Positions 1-7,403 of a stretch of 14,550 nucleotides of DNA are shown piece by piece. The stretch comes from Spirochaetaceae bacterium. GTDB taxonomy: Bacteria; Spirochaetota; Spirochaetia; DSM-2461. Made by a program: the position numbers and the translations under genes. The notes below the pieces were generated by a model. It worked only from the letters and a program-made list of their open reading frames with translations, did not search any database and had not been told where the DNA came from. Every line of letters starts with the position of its first letter. Within the stretch, counting starts at the first letter, position 1. Location of the stretch: assembly GCA_016342385.1 (NCBI GenBank), contig JAEINM010000053.1:1-14550 (forward strand), read 5' to 3'.

Positions 1-138
1 AGGAGCACCTATGTGCTGCGACATAGGAATTATTGCTCTGGCCGGAAGCGGCGCATTGCCGATTACCGTATCTCCCGTACTGGAAATGTTATCAGGCGGA
101 TGTATTCCGCCTTTGGGAAATGTTTTAAACTTACTCAT
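1..138 (-). CDS. rnfC: RnfC N-terminus (partial): electron transport complex subunit C
   Basis: Only the first 46 codons are in the window; the rest lies beyond the left edge. The peptide contains FPKGGIHPPDN near residues 7-17 and ends with IIPMSQHIGAP. Both are hallmarks of the RnfC N-terminus, where full-length proteins are about 440 aa or more. RnfC is the peripheral NADH- and FMN-binding, iron-sulfur subunit of the membrane Rnf complex, which couples electron transfer between ferredoxin and NAD+ to ion pumping. The ATG at 136-138 overlaps the TGA of the upstream membrane-protein gene as ATGA. An AGGAGA lies further upstream inside that gene, so translation is probably coupled. The other rnf genes are expected further left but are not visible. 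The assignment rests on a short but highly characteristic stretch. Confidence 0.87.
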   Translation of the reverse strand, partial: MSKFKTFPKGGIHPPDNISSTGDTVIGNAPLPARAIIPMSQHIGAP

Positions 139-1649
139 GCTACCTGTTCATTTCTCCTTAATAACTTTTTTCTGACATTAAATGGTATTCTATTATATTG
201 TTTTCCATCACTGAAAATAATCAGCAGTAATAATAACATAGAAAAAGTAAAATTATGAAGCATAAAAGTTTTATTCTTCCGGTGAACTGGAGTTTTTATT
301 ACAAAACAGGGGGTTTCTGTAGAAAATAAAAGTGTAGCGGGATTGTTATTATTCAGCTGGAGAATTGTCTCCCTGAACCATTTATCTGAATAATCAGCTT
401 TCAATACATATTCTTTGATAAAACCTTCATCAGTAGATTTAAATACGGGATAAAGTAGTGGTCTGTCAGCCTTGGGGTAAGACCACTCTGAACCATAGAG
501 AAGCCCCTTCTGATATGCCACATGAGTGATATAGTCAGAAGCGGAGAGAAGTGAATCAGAATCTTCAGTCAACCCCGTGTTTTCCAGTGTCCAGCCTAAT
601 TCAGACTGCTCTTGAGCGAAGGGGACAATAAAATCAGAAGATTCTATATCAATCAGTGAAAATCCGCTGACGATTAATAGAAATACCACAAAAAAAGATT
701 TAGAAATAACACCGACACGATCAGTTCTATATTGTGAACCCATAATCAGAACAGGCGAAAAAAGATTGTGTTCCGGTTTTCTCAAGAGGATTCTCCGGAT
801 TTTCCTTTTCCCTGATAATACAGACCTATCCCGACCAGGAGATTCACCTTTGATTTCTAATTTATCATAATATAACAAGAGTAAACTAAATAAGCCCAAA
901 GCAAAAAGGAGAAGATACTGTCTGCTCAGATTCAGGGAATAATGAGCATACAAAAGAGTGATAATACAAAAAGGGATTAGTAAAAAAAGAGATTTTTTTC
1001 TGGCGAAAATATAGAGAGAGACAACTGAAACGGCCAGAGCAGAAAATCCGTATAGTAAAACAAAGGGCAGCCAGCTGAGCAGAATGATAGATATCAATAT
1101 TTTCTTTTCAGAGGAGATCAATATAAAACCGCCATAAAAAATAATGAGAATCAGAAGGGGGAGAAAAGTAAAAACCGGCTCAAATCCGCTGATAGTCCAG
1201 AAAACAGTAGATTTTGAAAAATATCTGAACATTTTTATATATAATCCGAATAGAGAAATTGATTCTCTATCAGCATAGACAATATCAAAATGGGAATCAC
1301 CCTTATGTGCGGTAAAAAGTGTACCGACCTTTTTTAAATAGGGATCGTATCTGGGATCATGAGGATCAAAATGATTAACAACAGCCTTTAGGGGTATCTT
1401 CTTTATATCTGAAATATCATTGTAGACAACCTCCGACCGGTTGAAAGAAATAAGGGGAATATTTTCTTTCAGGAAAAAGGCTTCCACTGTAGAAGCATCT
1501 GAAGTGATTATTGAATAGTACTTAGCCCATTGATTTCCCCATATAAAATCAGTCCCGGAGATTTTCATAAAGGAAAAAAACACAGCACAGAGAATCAGAC
1601 TGCTCCACAGAATTGAGATTAATTTTCTATTATTTTTGTTACTGTTCAT
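135..1649 (-). CDS. Multi-spanning membrane protein of unknown family, coupled to rnfC
   Basis: I do not recognise a family for this 504-aa protein. One hydrophobic segment near residues 10-28 is followed by about 130 hydrophilic residues. A cluster of membrane segments lies at roughly 155-265. Next comes a strongly basic loop (GKRKIRRILLRK), another segment near 315-335, a second hydrophilic domain of about 120 residues, a final membrane helix and a basic tail. Two soluble domains, probably outside the membrane, separated by helices suggest an envelope protein or transport accessory. No catalytic motif is visible. The stop overlaps the rnfC start by ATGA, so it is probably made together with the Rnf complex and could be an accessory factor; that is inference. 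The start taken is ATG at 1649. An in-frame TTG three bases upstream is possible, and a GGAAA-type site lies rather far away. Confidence 0.75.
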   Translation of the reverse strand: MNSNKNNRKLISILWSSLILCAVFFSFMKISGTDFIWGNQWAKYYSIITSDASTVEAFFLKENIPLISFNRSEVVYNDISDIKKIPLKAVVNHFDPHDPRYDPYLKKVGTLFTAHKGDSHFDIVYADRESISLFGLYIKMFRYFSKSTVFWTISGFEPVFTFLPLLILIIFYGGFILISSEKKILISIILLSWLPFVLLYGFSALAVSVVSLYIFARKKSLFLLIPFCIITLLYAHYSLNLSRQYLLLFALGLFSLLLLYYDKLEIKGESPGRDRSVLSGKRKIRRILLRKPEHNLFSPVLIMGSQYRTDRVGVISKSFFVVFLLIVSGFSLIDIESSDFIVPFAQEQSELGWTLENTGLTEDSDSLLSASDYITHVAYQKGLLYGSEWSYPKADRPLLYPVFKSTDEGFIKEYVLKADYSDKWFRETILQLNNNNPATLLFSTETPCFVIKTPVHRKNKTFMLHNFTFSMLLLLLIIFSDGKQYNRIPFNVRKKLLRRNEQVA

Positions 1650-1659
1650 CAAGGGGGTA

Positions 1660-1688
1660 ATTTTCCTTTACAGATGGCTCTTTGTCAA
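1660..1688 (-). promoter_or_regulatory. Putative sigma70-type promoter for the membrane protein-rnfC operon
   Basis: On the minus strand a perfect TTGACA (1683-1688) is followed after 17 bases by GAAAAT (1660-1665), four of six matches to the -10 consensus. Transcription would begin only a few bases before the ATG at 1649. The weak -10 and close start make this tentative. It lies back to back with the TTGACA at 1705-1710 that faces the opposite way. Confidence 0.35.
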
Positions 1689-1704
1689 GACAACCTGAAG
1701 TGGA

Positions 1705-1734
1705 TTGACAGCTGATGCAACATAGTAATAAAAT
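1705..1734 (+). promoter_or_regulatory. Putative promoter for the pseudouridine synthase operon
   Basis: A perfect TTGACA at 1705-1710 is followed after 18 bases by TAAAAT at 1729-1734, five of six matches to the -10 consensus. The expected transcription start, about 1741, is only about three bases before the GTG at 1744. The mRNA would therefore be leaderless or nearly so, which fits the absence of a Shine-Dalgarno sequence there. Confidence 0.5.
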
Positions 1735-1743
1735 TCACATATA

Positions 1744-2712
1744 GTGAATAGAGAAAAATACAAAGAATTTACAGCCGGATCCAATGATGATGGGAAAAGA
1801 CTTGACAGAATCATCCGCCAGTTTATGCCGGAAAATTCGCTGAGCGGCCTATACAAAGCATTGAGAAAGGGATTAATCCGTATAAATGACAATAAGGCTA
1901 AACCTGAGAGCAAAATATCTCAAGGTGATACTCTACAGATATTTAACAGTCTTTTGCAGGAACAGGATTTGAAGGAAAAGCCCGCAAAACCTGTTGAACA
2001 GTCTTTTACAGATCAGATTATCTATGAAGATGAAAATCTTCTTGCTCTGAATAAAAAAAAAGGCCAGCTGGTTCATGGCGGACGGGATTCTCTGGAGGAG
2101 ATGGTGCGACGATACCTGGAAGGTAAAATTCCCCAATCCCTCAGTTTCAGACCTGGTCCCCTTCATAGACTTGACAGAAATACATCAGGACTTATTTTTT
2201 TTTCCAAGTCTATAAAAGGAGCCCGAGAGTTTTCTTCAGATCTTCAGAGCAAAAAATTCATTAAATATTATATAGCCCTTATGGATGGAACACTCAAAGG
2301 AACTGAATTCTGGGTCGATAATTTACAGAGAGAAGAGAAAAAAAAAGTTACAACTGTTGAATATGAAGGTCAGATAGCCCGTTCGACTGCCTACCCGATT
2401 CATAATTACAGAGGATATTCACTGGCATTAATAAAAATTGAAACAGGAAGAACTCATCAAATAAGAGCTCAGGCTTCATTTCATAAGTACCCTCTTTCAG
2501 GAGACACAAAATATGGCGGTAGTTTTTTAAAGACTGGATACTTCCTACACAGTCTTACTTTTAAGAATTTAGCTGGAGATTCCCATATAATTAAAGAGGA
2601 AATTAAAGCATCTTTAGATAAAGCACAACTAAAGCAATTGAATAGAGTATTAAGCGATTGTACTATAGAAGATCTTGAAGCCGTAATAACGGCCCTACTG
2701 GAGGATCAATGA
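1744..2712 (+). CDS. rluC: RluC/RluD-family 23S rRNA pseudouridine synthase
   Basis: This 322-aa protein isomerises specific uridines to pseudouridine, most likely in 23S rRNA, in the cytoplasm. An S4 RNA-binding domain spans roughly residues 18-70 (from KRLDRIIRQF to GDTLQIF). The catalytic domain carries LHRLDRNTSGL with catalytic Asp at 144, and the family motif IETGRTHQIRAQ near 231-242. HRLDRxTSG is closer to RluC than to RluD, but the exact uridine target cannot be read from sequence. The start is GTG at 1744. An in-frame TAA at 1729-1731 and no other start codon in between leave it as the only reasonable choice. It lacks a clear ribosome binding site and sits directly behind a predicted promoter. 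The stop overlaps the next gene's ATG as ATGA, making it the first gene of a three-gene operon. Confidence 0.92.
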   Translation: MNREKYKEFTAGSNDDGKRLDRIIRQFMPENSLSGLYKALRKGLIRINDNKAKPESKISQGDTLQIFNSLLQEQDLKEKPAKPVEQSFTDQIIYEDENLLALNKKKGQLVHGGRDSLEEMVRRYLEGKIPQSLSFRPGPLHRLDRNTSGLIFFSKSIKGAREFSSDLQSKKFIKYYIALMDGTLKGTEFWVDNLQREEKKKVTTVEYEGQIARSTAYPIHNYRGYSLALIKIETGRTHQIRAQASFHKYPLSGDTKYGGSFLKTGYFLHSLTFKNLAGDSHIIKEEIKASLDKAQLKQLNRVLSDCTIEDLEAVITALLEDQ

Positions 2713-3602
2713 GCGGCAAACAGGATGAAAAAGGGAAAGTTTCCCGTTTCCTCAATCAAACCAGATGGCTGATCCTCGGTGTTAAAGTCTTTGCCCTTGT
2801 CGGCAAGAGCGGAACGGGAAAGAGTTTTAGGGCCAGACTTGTGGCGGAAAAGTACAATATTCCCTACATTATAGATGACGGCCTGCTGATTCACGATAAA
2901 AAGATCATTGCCGGCCGTTCAGCAAAGAAAGAAAAAGAATATGTGACTGCCATAAAGACAGCACTCTATGAAGACCCTCACCACCGCGCCGATGTGGTAA
3001 AAGCTCTGGAAAACATAAAACTTAAACATATTCTTCTTGTAGGGACTTCGGAAAAAATGGTCATAAAAATAACAGAACGATTAAACCTTCCTCCGGTAAC
3101 AAAATTTATCCATATTGAAGAGATCGCCAGCCAGGAGGAGATTGAAAAAGCCATACATTCCAGACATTCCGAAGGAAAACATGTCATTCCTGTACCCAGC
3201 ATAGAAGTCCACCGCGATTATGCCCATATACTGTCCGACACTATACGGGTCTTTTTCAAAAGCTGGAAAAGAAATAAAAAATCACAGATATTTGAAAAGT
3301 CTGTCGTTCAGCCCTCGTTTCAGAAAGAAGAGAGAGGTAAAATACAAATATCCGAAGCGGCATTGAGTCAGATGATACTTCATTGTGTCGATGAATTTGA
3401 TGCAAAAGTCACGGTAAAAAAGATTACCGTGAAAAAAGACCGGGCAGGATATAGAATTAGAATATCAGTGGAAGCAGAATACGGAGAACAACTGAGCGGG
3501 AAGGTCCATGATCTTCAAATATATATACTCGATAGAATTGAAAGATTTACAGGGCTTATAATAGACCGTGTAGAGATTCGAATTGATAAAATTAAAAGGT
3601 AA
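2709..3602 (+). CDS. P-loop NTPase with C-terminal Asp23/Gls24-like domain
   Basis: This 297-aa protein has a Walker A motif, GKSGTGKS, at residues 32-39, followed by a nucleotide-kinase-like domain to about residue 190. A Walker B is not obvious. After a charged linker, residues about 215-295 look like an Asp23/DUF322 domain: it starts ISEAALSQMI and has alternating strands, YGEQLSGKVHDLQIYILD, a FTGL motif and a closing VEIRIDKI. Asp23 proteins in Gram-positive bacteria are linked to envelope stress and are tethered at the membrane. Here the domain is fused to an ATP- or GTP-binding module, and no membrane helix is apparent. Substrate and partners are unknown. The ATG overlaps the pseudouridine synthase stop by four bases, and the next gene starts 16 bases after its stop. 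The P-loop is certain; the Asp23 assignment is by fold pattern. Confidence 0.82.
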   Translation: MSGKQDEKGKVSRFLNQTRWLILGVKVFALVGKSGTGKSFRARLVAEKYNIPYIIDDGLLIHDKKIIAGRSAKKEKEYVTAIKTALYEDPHHRADVVKALENIKLKHILLVGTSEKMVIKITERLNLPPVTKFIHIEEIASQEEIEKAIHSRHSEGKHVIPVPSIEVHRDYAHILSDTIRVFFKSWKRNKKSQIFEKSVVQPSFQKEERGKIQISEAALSQMILHCVDEFDAKVTVKKITVKKDRAGYRIRISVEAEYGEQLSGKVHDLQIYILDRIERFTGLIIDRVEIRIDKIKR

Positions 3603-3618
3603 AAACAGGAGAGACATC

Positions 3619-4743
3619 ATGAAAAAAGCAATAATTCTTATTCTTATATTCTGCACCGTTTTTCTTTACGGTGAAGACACCTATACAAGTGAATCAGAAC
3701 ATTACAGAATCACTTCCCATATTAGTAAAAGCAATTCAGAACTGATGAGCTCTCAACTGGAAAGTTTTTACAATATCTTTAATGATGTATTCCGCTTTAA
3801 TAATCTGGAAGAAAAACTCAACGTTCAGATTCTTCCCAATGAAAGTACTTTCAAATCTTTCACTCATTCATTAACTGGAACATCATATGACAGTTATGTT
3901 TATATCCATCACCAGAAACCTTCGGAAAGAGAATTACTCATTTTTGAAGGATCAGCAGAAGATATGATTTTTGCTCTGGCCTATCAGGCGAGTATTCAAT
4001 TCATTATGAATCATGTAGAGAATCCGCCCCTATGGATAAGAGAGGGATTTTCTGTCTATTTCTCCAAAAGTTCTGGACCGGAACTGGAGAGGAAGTTTGC
4101 GGCTCTGAAAAATAAGGAAAACAGAATTGAAGTAGAAAAACTGATATCCATGGACAGCAGTGAAGCTGCGTCCATATTCTCTGATTTCAGAACTGAAGCA
4201 TGGGCTTTTGTAACATTTTTAATGACTACAGACAATAAGGAATACACAAGGTTCCTCTATGACTCTATAGCCTCTTTAAAAAGCCCTACCACATTTAACG
4301 GATTCCAATACGAAGATCTTCAAAGAGGTTTTAAGGAATATCTCAATAATTTTCTCAATGCACAGGAACTTATGGATCTGGGGATTCAGTATTACAACGA
4401 TAATGAAAGTGATCTGGCCGTACAGACTTTTACAAAATTATCGGGAATCAGCCCTGAAAGCTGGCAGCCTTTCTACTTTCTTGGACTTCTGTCCTATGAT
4501 GAAGGAGAATACACTGAGGCTGATGTCTGGTATGGTAAAGCTGCAGAGAAAGAAGCTCCTGAAGCCCTCATTGCCTATGTGACCGGTTTAACAGCATGGA
4601 AAGATGAAAGAATAGATGAGGCCAAAGGTCTTCTCTCAAAAGCGGCCCGGCTGGACAATGAAAAATATGGCGAAAAAACCGAACCAATCCTGGAATACCT
4701 CCAGAGGACAGCTCCCGACTCTGCACCGGTAACTATTCCATAA
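3619..4743 (+). CDS. Secreted peptidase-MA-like protein with TPR repeats, zinc motif lost
   Basis: The start chosen is ATG 3619, which has AGGAGAG at a proper distance. An in-frame ATG at 3583 lies inside the previous gene. The 374-aa product opens with MKKAIILILIFCTVFLYG, a Sec signal peptide probably cleaved before EDTYTS. Residues about 20-200 resemble gluzincin peptidase-MA domains, including PLWIREGFSVYF, where E142 matches the usual third zinc ligand. The helix that should carry HExxH reads YQASI at 122-126, so catalytic His and Glu are both replaced; protease activity is unlikely. Residues about 250-350 form TPR-like helical repeats (for example FYFLGLLSYDEGEYTEADVWY). A non-enzymatic binding or assembly role in the periplasm is plausible. 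It is the last gene of the operon and converges on the poly(A) polymerase gene with a ten-base gap. Confidence 0.8.
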   Translation: MKKAIILILIFCTVFLYGEDTYTSESEHYRITSHISKSNSELMSSQLESFYNIFNDVFRFNNLEEKLNVQILPNESTFKSFTHSLTGTSYDSYVYIHHQKPSERELLIFEGSAEDMIFALAYQASIQFIMNHVENPPLWIREGFSVYFSKSSGPELERKFAALKNKENRIEVEKLISMDSSEAASIFSDFRTEAWAFVTFLMTTDNKEYTRFLYDSIASLKSPTTFNGFQYEDLQRGFKEYLNNFLNAQELMDLGIQYYNDNESDLAVQTFTKLSGISPESWQPFYFLGLLSYDEGEYTEADVWYGKAAEKEAPEALIAYVTGLTAWKDERIDEAKGLLSKAARLDNEKYGEKTEPILEYLQRTAPDSAPVTIP

Positions 4744-4753
4744 GAGAGGAGAG

Positions 4754-5887
4754 TTATTGTTTTGAAAGGGAATGCTGTCTGGATCGGTTTCTCGAGCGTT
4801 TGGCTTTACGCCTGTCGGGATGCTGAACAGTACTCCGTTTCGGTACTTTTATGTTTCTCACCTTGAAAATCAGCCTGACCGCATCTTCAATATCTCTGTT
4901 GGGGGCAATCATAGGAAGAATAGCCTGTTTTGCTTCTTTCAAAACATCGCCATACTCCAGATCAGGTTTATATAAAATTCCACTCTTATCGAGAGATGGC
5001 TGAACTAAACGTCGGATCATCCTGGATCGTCTGCGCTCCCCTTTTCTCTTGACATTCTCATCGAGACGCCTGAGAGACTTGAAAAAATTTTTATAGAAAA
5101 CCTTCCCTCCCCGACCGTGGAACTGATCCTCAATTTCCGGAAGTAGATAATGAAAGAGATCGAGTTCAACAGCTTTCTGAAAAATATTCCAGCTATGACC
5201 GGACTGAAGAATTTTAAAAATCTCTTCACTCAACCTGGACACAGAGCAGGACATGAGTAACGGTGCCGATCTTTTAATCGCTCTTCTCAGCTTAAAGGGA
5301 ATTTTTGAACCGGTGGTGACAGAGTATTTAAGGGCTCTTACCATGCGGACCGGATCGTCGACAAAAGTATGTTTTAAAGAGATTATACTGACAATTTTTT
5401 CTTTGCGGAGATCTTTTACTCCACTGACATAATCTAGAACCTGTTCTTCCTGAGGAGAATAAAAAAGAGCATTAAAGCTAAAATCACGTCTGAGAACATC
5501 TTCTTCTATGGTTCCGTAAAGATTCTTCCTGTCTGAAGCTTCAACAGACCGGAATGTAGCCAGTTCCAGAATTTTTTTATCCGAATAATAGAGATGAACA
5601 AGTTTAAATCTCTTACCAATAATCCGGGACTTTCTGAAGATTTTCCTTACCCTCGAAGGTTCGGCATCGGTTACCAGATCAAAGTCCTTTGGTTCTTTTC
5701 CCAGAAGAAGATCTCTGACAGCACCACCGACGATGTAGGCCTGATATCCTTCTCTTCTCAATCTCTCGAGAGCTCTTATGGCATCGGCATCTACCTTCTC
5801 TAAGGGAATATTATGTTCTTCTTTTGTATATATTTCGGCCTGTTTGACAAGTTTGCCTTTTTCGTTTTTTGTATATCTGATAAGCAT
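4754..5887 (-). CDS. pcnB: Poly(A) polymerase, PcnB type (class II tRNA nucleotidyltransferase family)
   Basis: This 377-aa protein adds nucleotides to RNA 3' ends. PcnB-type enzymes add poly(A) tails that promote RNA decay. The nucleotidyltransferase fold shows YIVGGAVRDLLLG (GGAVRD at 54-59) and the metal-binding DFD at 68-70. SRIIGKRFKLVHLYY and NLYGTIEEDVLRRDFSFNAL follow, both closer to poly(A) polymerase I than to CCA-adding enzymes. Next come the RNA-binding helices (DDPVRMVRALKY) and a tail of about 35 residues rich in Lys and Arg, typical of PcnB. No other tRNA nucleotidyltransferase gene is visible in the window, so a CCA-adding role cannot be fully excluded. The start is ATG at 5885-5887. 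It is transcribed alone, divergent from hisS and convergent with the secreted TPR protein. Confidence 0.88.
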   Translation of the reverse strand: MLIRYTKNEKGKLVKQAEIYTKEEHNIPLEKVDADAIRALERLRREGYQAYIVGGAVRDLLLGKEPKDFDLVTDAEPSRVRKIFRKSRIIGKRFKLVHLYYSDKKILELATFRSVEASDRKNLYGTIEEDVLRRDFSFNALFYSPQEEQVLDYVSGVKDLRKEKIVSIISLKHTFVDDPVRMVRALKYSVTTGSKIPFKLRRAIKRSAPLLMSCSVSRLSEEIFKILQSGHSWNIFQKAVELDLFHYLLPEIEDQFHGRGGKVFYKNFFKSLRRLDENVKRKGERRRSRMIRRLVQPSLDKSGILYKPDLEYGDVLKEAKQAILPMIAPNRDIEDAVRLIFKVRNIKVPKRSTVQHPDRRKAKRSRNRSRQHSLSKQ

Positions 5888-5895
5888 GATAATCT

Positions 5896-5924
5896 ATAAT
5901 CCGATTTATCCCTCTTTAAGTCAA
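5896..5924 (-). promoter_or_regulatory. Putative promoter for pcnB
   Basis: On the minus strand TTGACT (5919-5924) and GATTAT (5896-5901) are separated by 17 bases. Expected transcription starts a couple of bases before the ATG at 5887, another near-leaderless arrangement. If so, the weak AGGGA upstream of the start would not be transcribed. This is a consensus match only. Confidence 0.35.
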
Positions 5925-5946
5925 TGGAAACTGTTCTTGAACCGGG

Positions 5947-5975
5947 TTGAATCTACTCACAAAAAAAGGCATTAT
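5947..5975 (+). promoter_or_regulatory. Promoter for hisS, matching the one upstream of the second RND exporter
   Basis: TTGAAT (5947-5952), a 17-base spacer and CATTAT (5970-5975) give a good sigma70-type promoter, with a leader of about 54 bases before the hisS ATG. The block 5945-5978 matches 12456-12489 at 28 of 34 positions without gaps. The match includes the spacer half CTACTC and the run of A, so similarity goes well beyond the -35 and -10 boxes. Confidence 0.6.
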
Positions 5976-5990
5976 TACTATCACATTATC

Positions 5991-6007
5991 AGGAAAGAAA
6001 CTTTCTT
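5991..6007 (+). other. Small hairpin in the predicted hisS leader
   Basis: AGGAAAG (5991-5997) can pair with CTTTCTT (6001-6007) around a three-base AAA loop: seven pairs including one G-U. It lies near the 5' end of the predicted hisS transcript. No run of T follows, so it is not an intrinsic terminator, and no T-box features are visible. It may be an mRNA 5'-end stabilising stem or chance. Confidence 0.3.
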
Positions 6008-6035
6008 GTAATAATATTGAAAGGTTAGGTCTAGC

Positions 6036-7340
6036 ATGTCGACAAAAATTGAGCCAAAAATCCTTAAAGGTTTCAGAGACTTCCTCCCTGTCAAAGAGAT
6101 AGAGAGAAAAAGGATTATCAGTATTTTAGAAAAAAAATTCGAAAGTTTCGGGTTTGTCCCCATAGATACTCCTGTTCTGGAGTACACAGAAGTCCTTCTG
6201 GGCAAAGGAGGGGGAGAAACAGACAAACAGGTTTACCGTTTTGAAGACAAAGGCGGCCGTGATGTTTCCATGAGATTTGACCTCACAGTACCCTTTGCCA
6301 GATACATGGCCAAAAACAGACCTGATCTTCCCCTGCCCTTCAAGCGTTATCATATAAATAAGGTCTGGCGTGGAGAAAACACTCAGCGCGGGCGATATCG
6401 AGAATTTATGCAATGCGATTTTGATATAGTAGGGATCGACTCAGCTTCCGCCGACTTTGAAATTCTCATGATGATGAGAGATTCCATGAGAGCCCTTAAT
6501 GTAGAAAATGTAACCATACATTTCAGTCACAGAGGAATCTTCAACAGACTTCTGGAGAAGCTGGGAATAGCTGAGAACTCTGTTGAGATTCTAAGGATTG
6601 TCGATAAACTGACAAAAATTGGAGAGGGAGAGGTCGTCAGACAGCTTAAGGACCTGACTTCAGAGGAAAACGCCAGAGAGATTGTAGAGTTTATCAAGCC
6701 CGCGGCCTCATCAGTGGAAACTCTGAATAAAATGGAAAGAGCGGCAGGTGGTCCCGATGAAGATACAGAGCGATTAAGGATAATTTTTCAGTACATCAAA
6801 GAAAATGAGATGGAAGACTCATTTAAACTGGATCCCTCCATTACCAGAGGACTCGATTACTACACGGGAATTGTTTATGAAACATTTCTCAATGAACTAC
6901 CGAACATAGGTTCAGTCTGTTCGGGAGGGCGATATAACAATCTGGCCAGCCTCTATACGAAAGAGGAGCTACCCGGTGTCGGTGCCTCAATCGGCCTCGA
7001 TAGACTCATTGCGGCATTGGAAGAATTGGGACGAAGTTCTGAGAAGAAGAGCTTTACGGATCTGCTGATTCTGGCTTTAGATGATCAGCTGTTCGGATAT
7101 TATCACAAGCTCTCAACTGCCTTTAGAAAAGAGGGAATCAACTGCGAAGTTTTCCACGTGAAAAAGAAGATAAATGCCCAGTTTAAATTTGCCGAAGCGA
7201 AAAGCATTCCCTTTGCACTGGTCTGTGGAGAGGATGAATTTGCTAAAGGAACTGTCAATCTGAAAGATCTGAAGAAGAGAAAAAACTGGGAAGGACTGAC
7301 AATTTCCGAAGCCCTTGAAATCTTAAAGCCTCTATTGTAA
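6036..7340 (+). CDS. hisS: Histidyl-tRNA synthetase
   Basis: This 434-aa class II aminoacyl-tRNA synthetase joins histidine to tRNA-His in the cytoplasm; length is normal for the family. The N-terminus has the typical LKGFRDFLP. Motif 1 and the following LGKGGGETDKQVYRFEDKGG are present, then MRFDLTVPFARYMA. Motif 2 is seen in KRYHINKVWRGENTQRGRYREF, read here as its conserved R-E and GRYREF parts. The histidine-binding signature TRGLDYYTGIVYE is intact, as is motif 3 (GVGASIGLDRL, near residues 314-324). A C-terminal anticodon-binding domain follows. AAGG and AGG lie just upstream of the ATG. It is probably cotranscribed with the RND exporter gene 63 bases downstream, since no terminator is visible between them. 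Confidence 0.97.
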   Translation: MSTKIEPKILKGFRDFLPVKEIERKRIISILEKKFESFGFVPIDTPVLEYTEVLLGKGGGETDKQVYRFEDKGGRDVSMRFDLTVPFARYMAKNRPDLPLPFKRYHINKVWRGENTQRGRYREFMQCDFDIVGIDSASADFEILMMMRDSMRALNVENVTIHFSHRGIFNRLLEKLGIAENSVEILRIVDKLTKIGEGEVVRQLKDLTSEENAREIVEFIKPAASSVETLNKMERAAGGPDEDTERLRIIFQYIKENEMEDSFKLDPSITRGLDYYTGIVYETFLNELPNIGSVCSGGRYNNLASLYTKEELPGVGASIGLDRLIAALEELGRSSEKKSFTDLLILALDDQLFGYYHKLSTAFRKEGINCEVFHVKKKINAQFKFAEAKSIPFALVCGEDEFAKGTVNLKDLKKRKNWEGLTISEALEILKPLL

Positions 7341-7400
7341 ATGAGATATAAAAAAGACTATATTTTAGATAATTCAATAAGAACTATCGGGAGACTCTAA
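7341..7400 (+). CDS. Possible 19-codon ORF filling the hisS-RND gap
   Basis: An ATG immediately after the hisS TAA opens MRYKKDYILDNSIRTIGRL and ends with TAA at 7398-7400. A second TAA and the RND start follow directly. It lies in the same frame as both neighbours, so hisS, this ORF and the exporter are separated only by stop codons. It lacks a clear ribosome binding site, and no homology is recognised. It may be no more than an intergenic spacer that happens to be open. The GGGAG at 7389-7393, inside it, is the likely binding site for the exporter start. Confidence 0.15.
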   Translation: MRYKKDYILDNSIRTIGRL

Positions 7401-7403
7401 TAA

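Noticed and set aside
8..27. Perfect seven-base inverted repeat (CCTATGT/ACATAGG) near the left edge
   Set aside because: It lies within rnfC coding sequence for the conserved PMSQHIG stretch and has no T run. Chance pairing is the simplest explanation.
13..258. Plus-strand open frame of 81 codons at the left edge
   Set aside because: It is antisense to rnfC and the membrane protein gene, whose reading is supported by family motifs. It has no homology or ribosome binding site.
4754..5887. CCA-adding enzyme instead of poly(A) polymerase
   Set aside because: The RRFRLVH-like and GTIEEDxxRRDF segments and the basic tail favour PcnB. The alternative is kept only as a minor possibility.
5976..6035. 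T-box or other tRNA-sensing leader before hisS
   Set aside because: The predicted leader is only about 54 bases and holds a seven-pair hairpin without a terminator or a T-box sequence.
6126..6413. Minus-strand 95-codon open frame inside hisS
   Set aside because: It is a shadow of strongly conserved hisS coding sequence.
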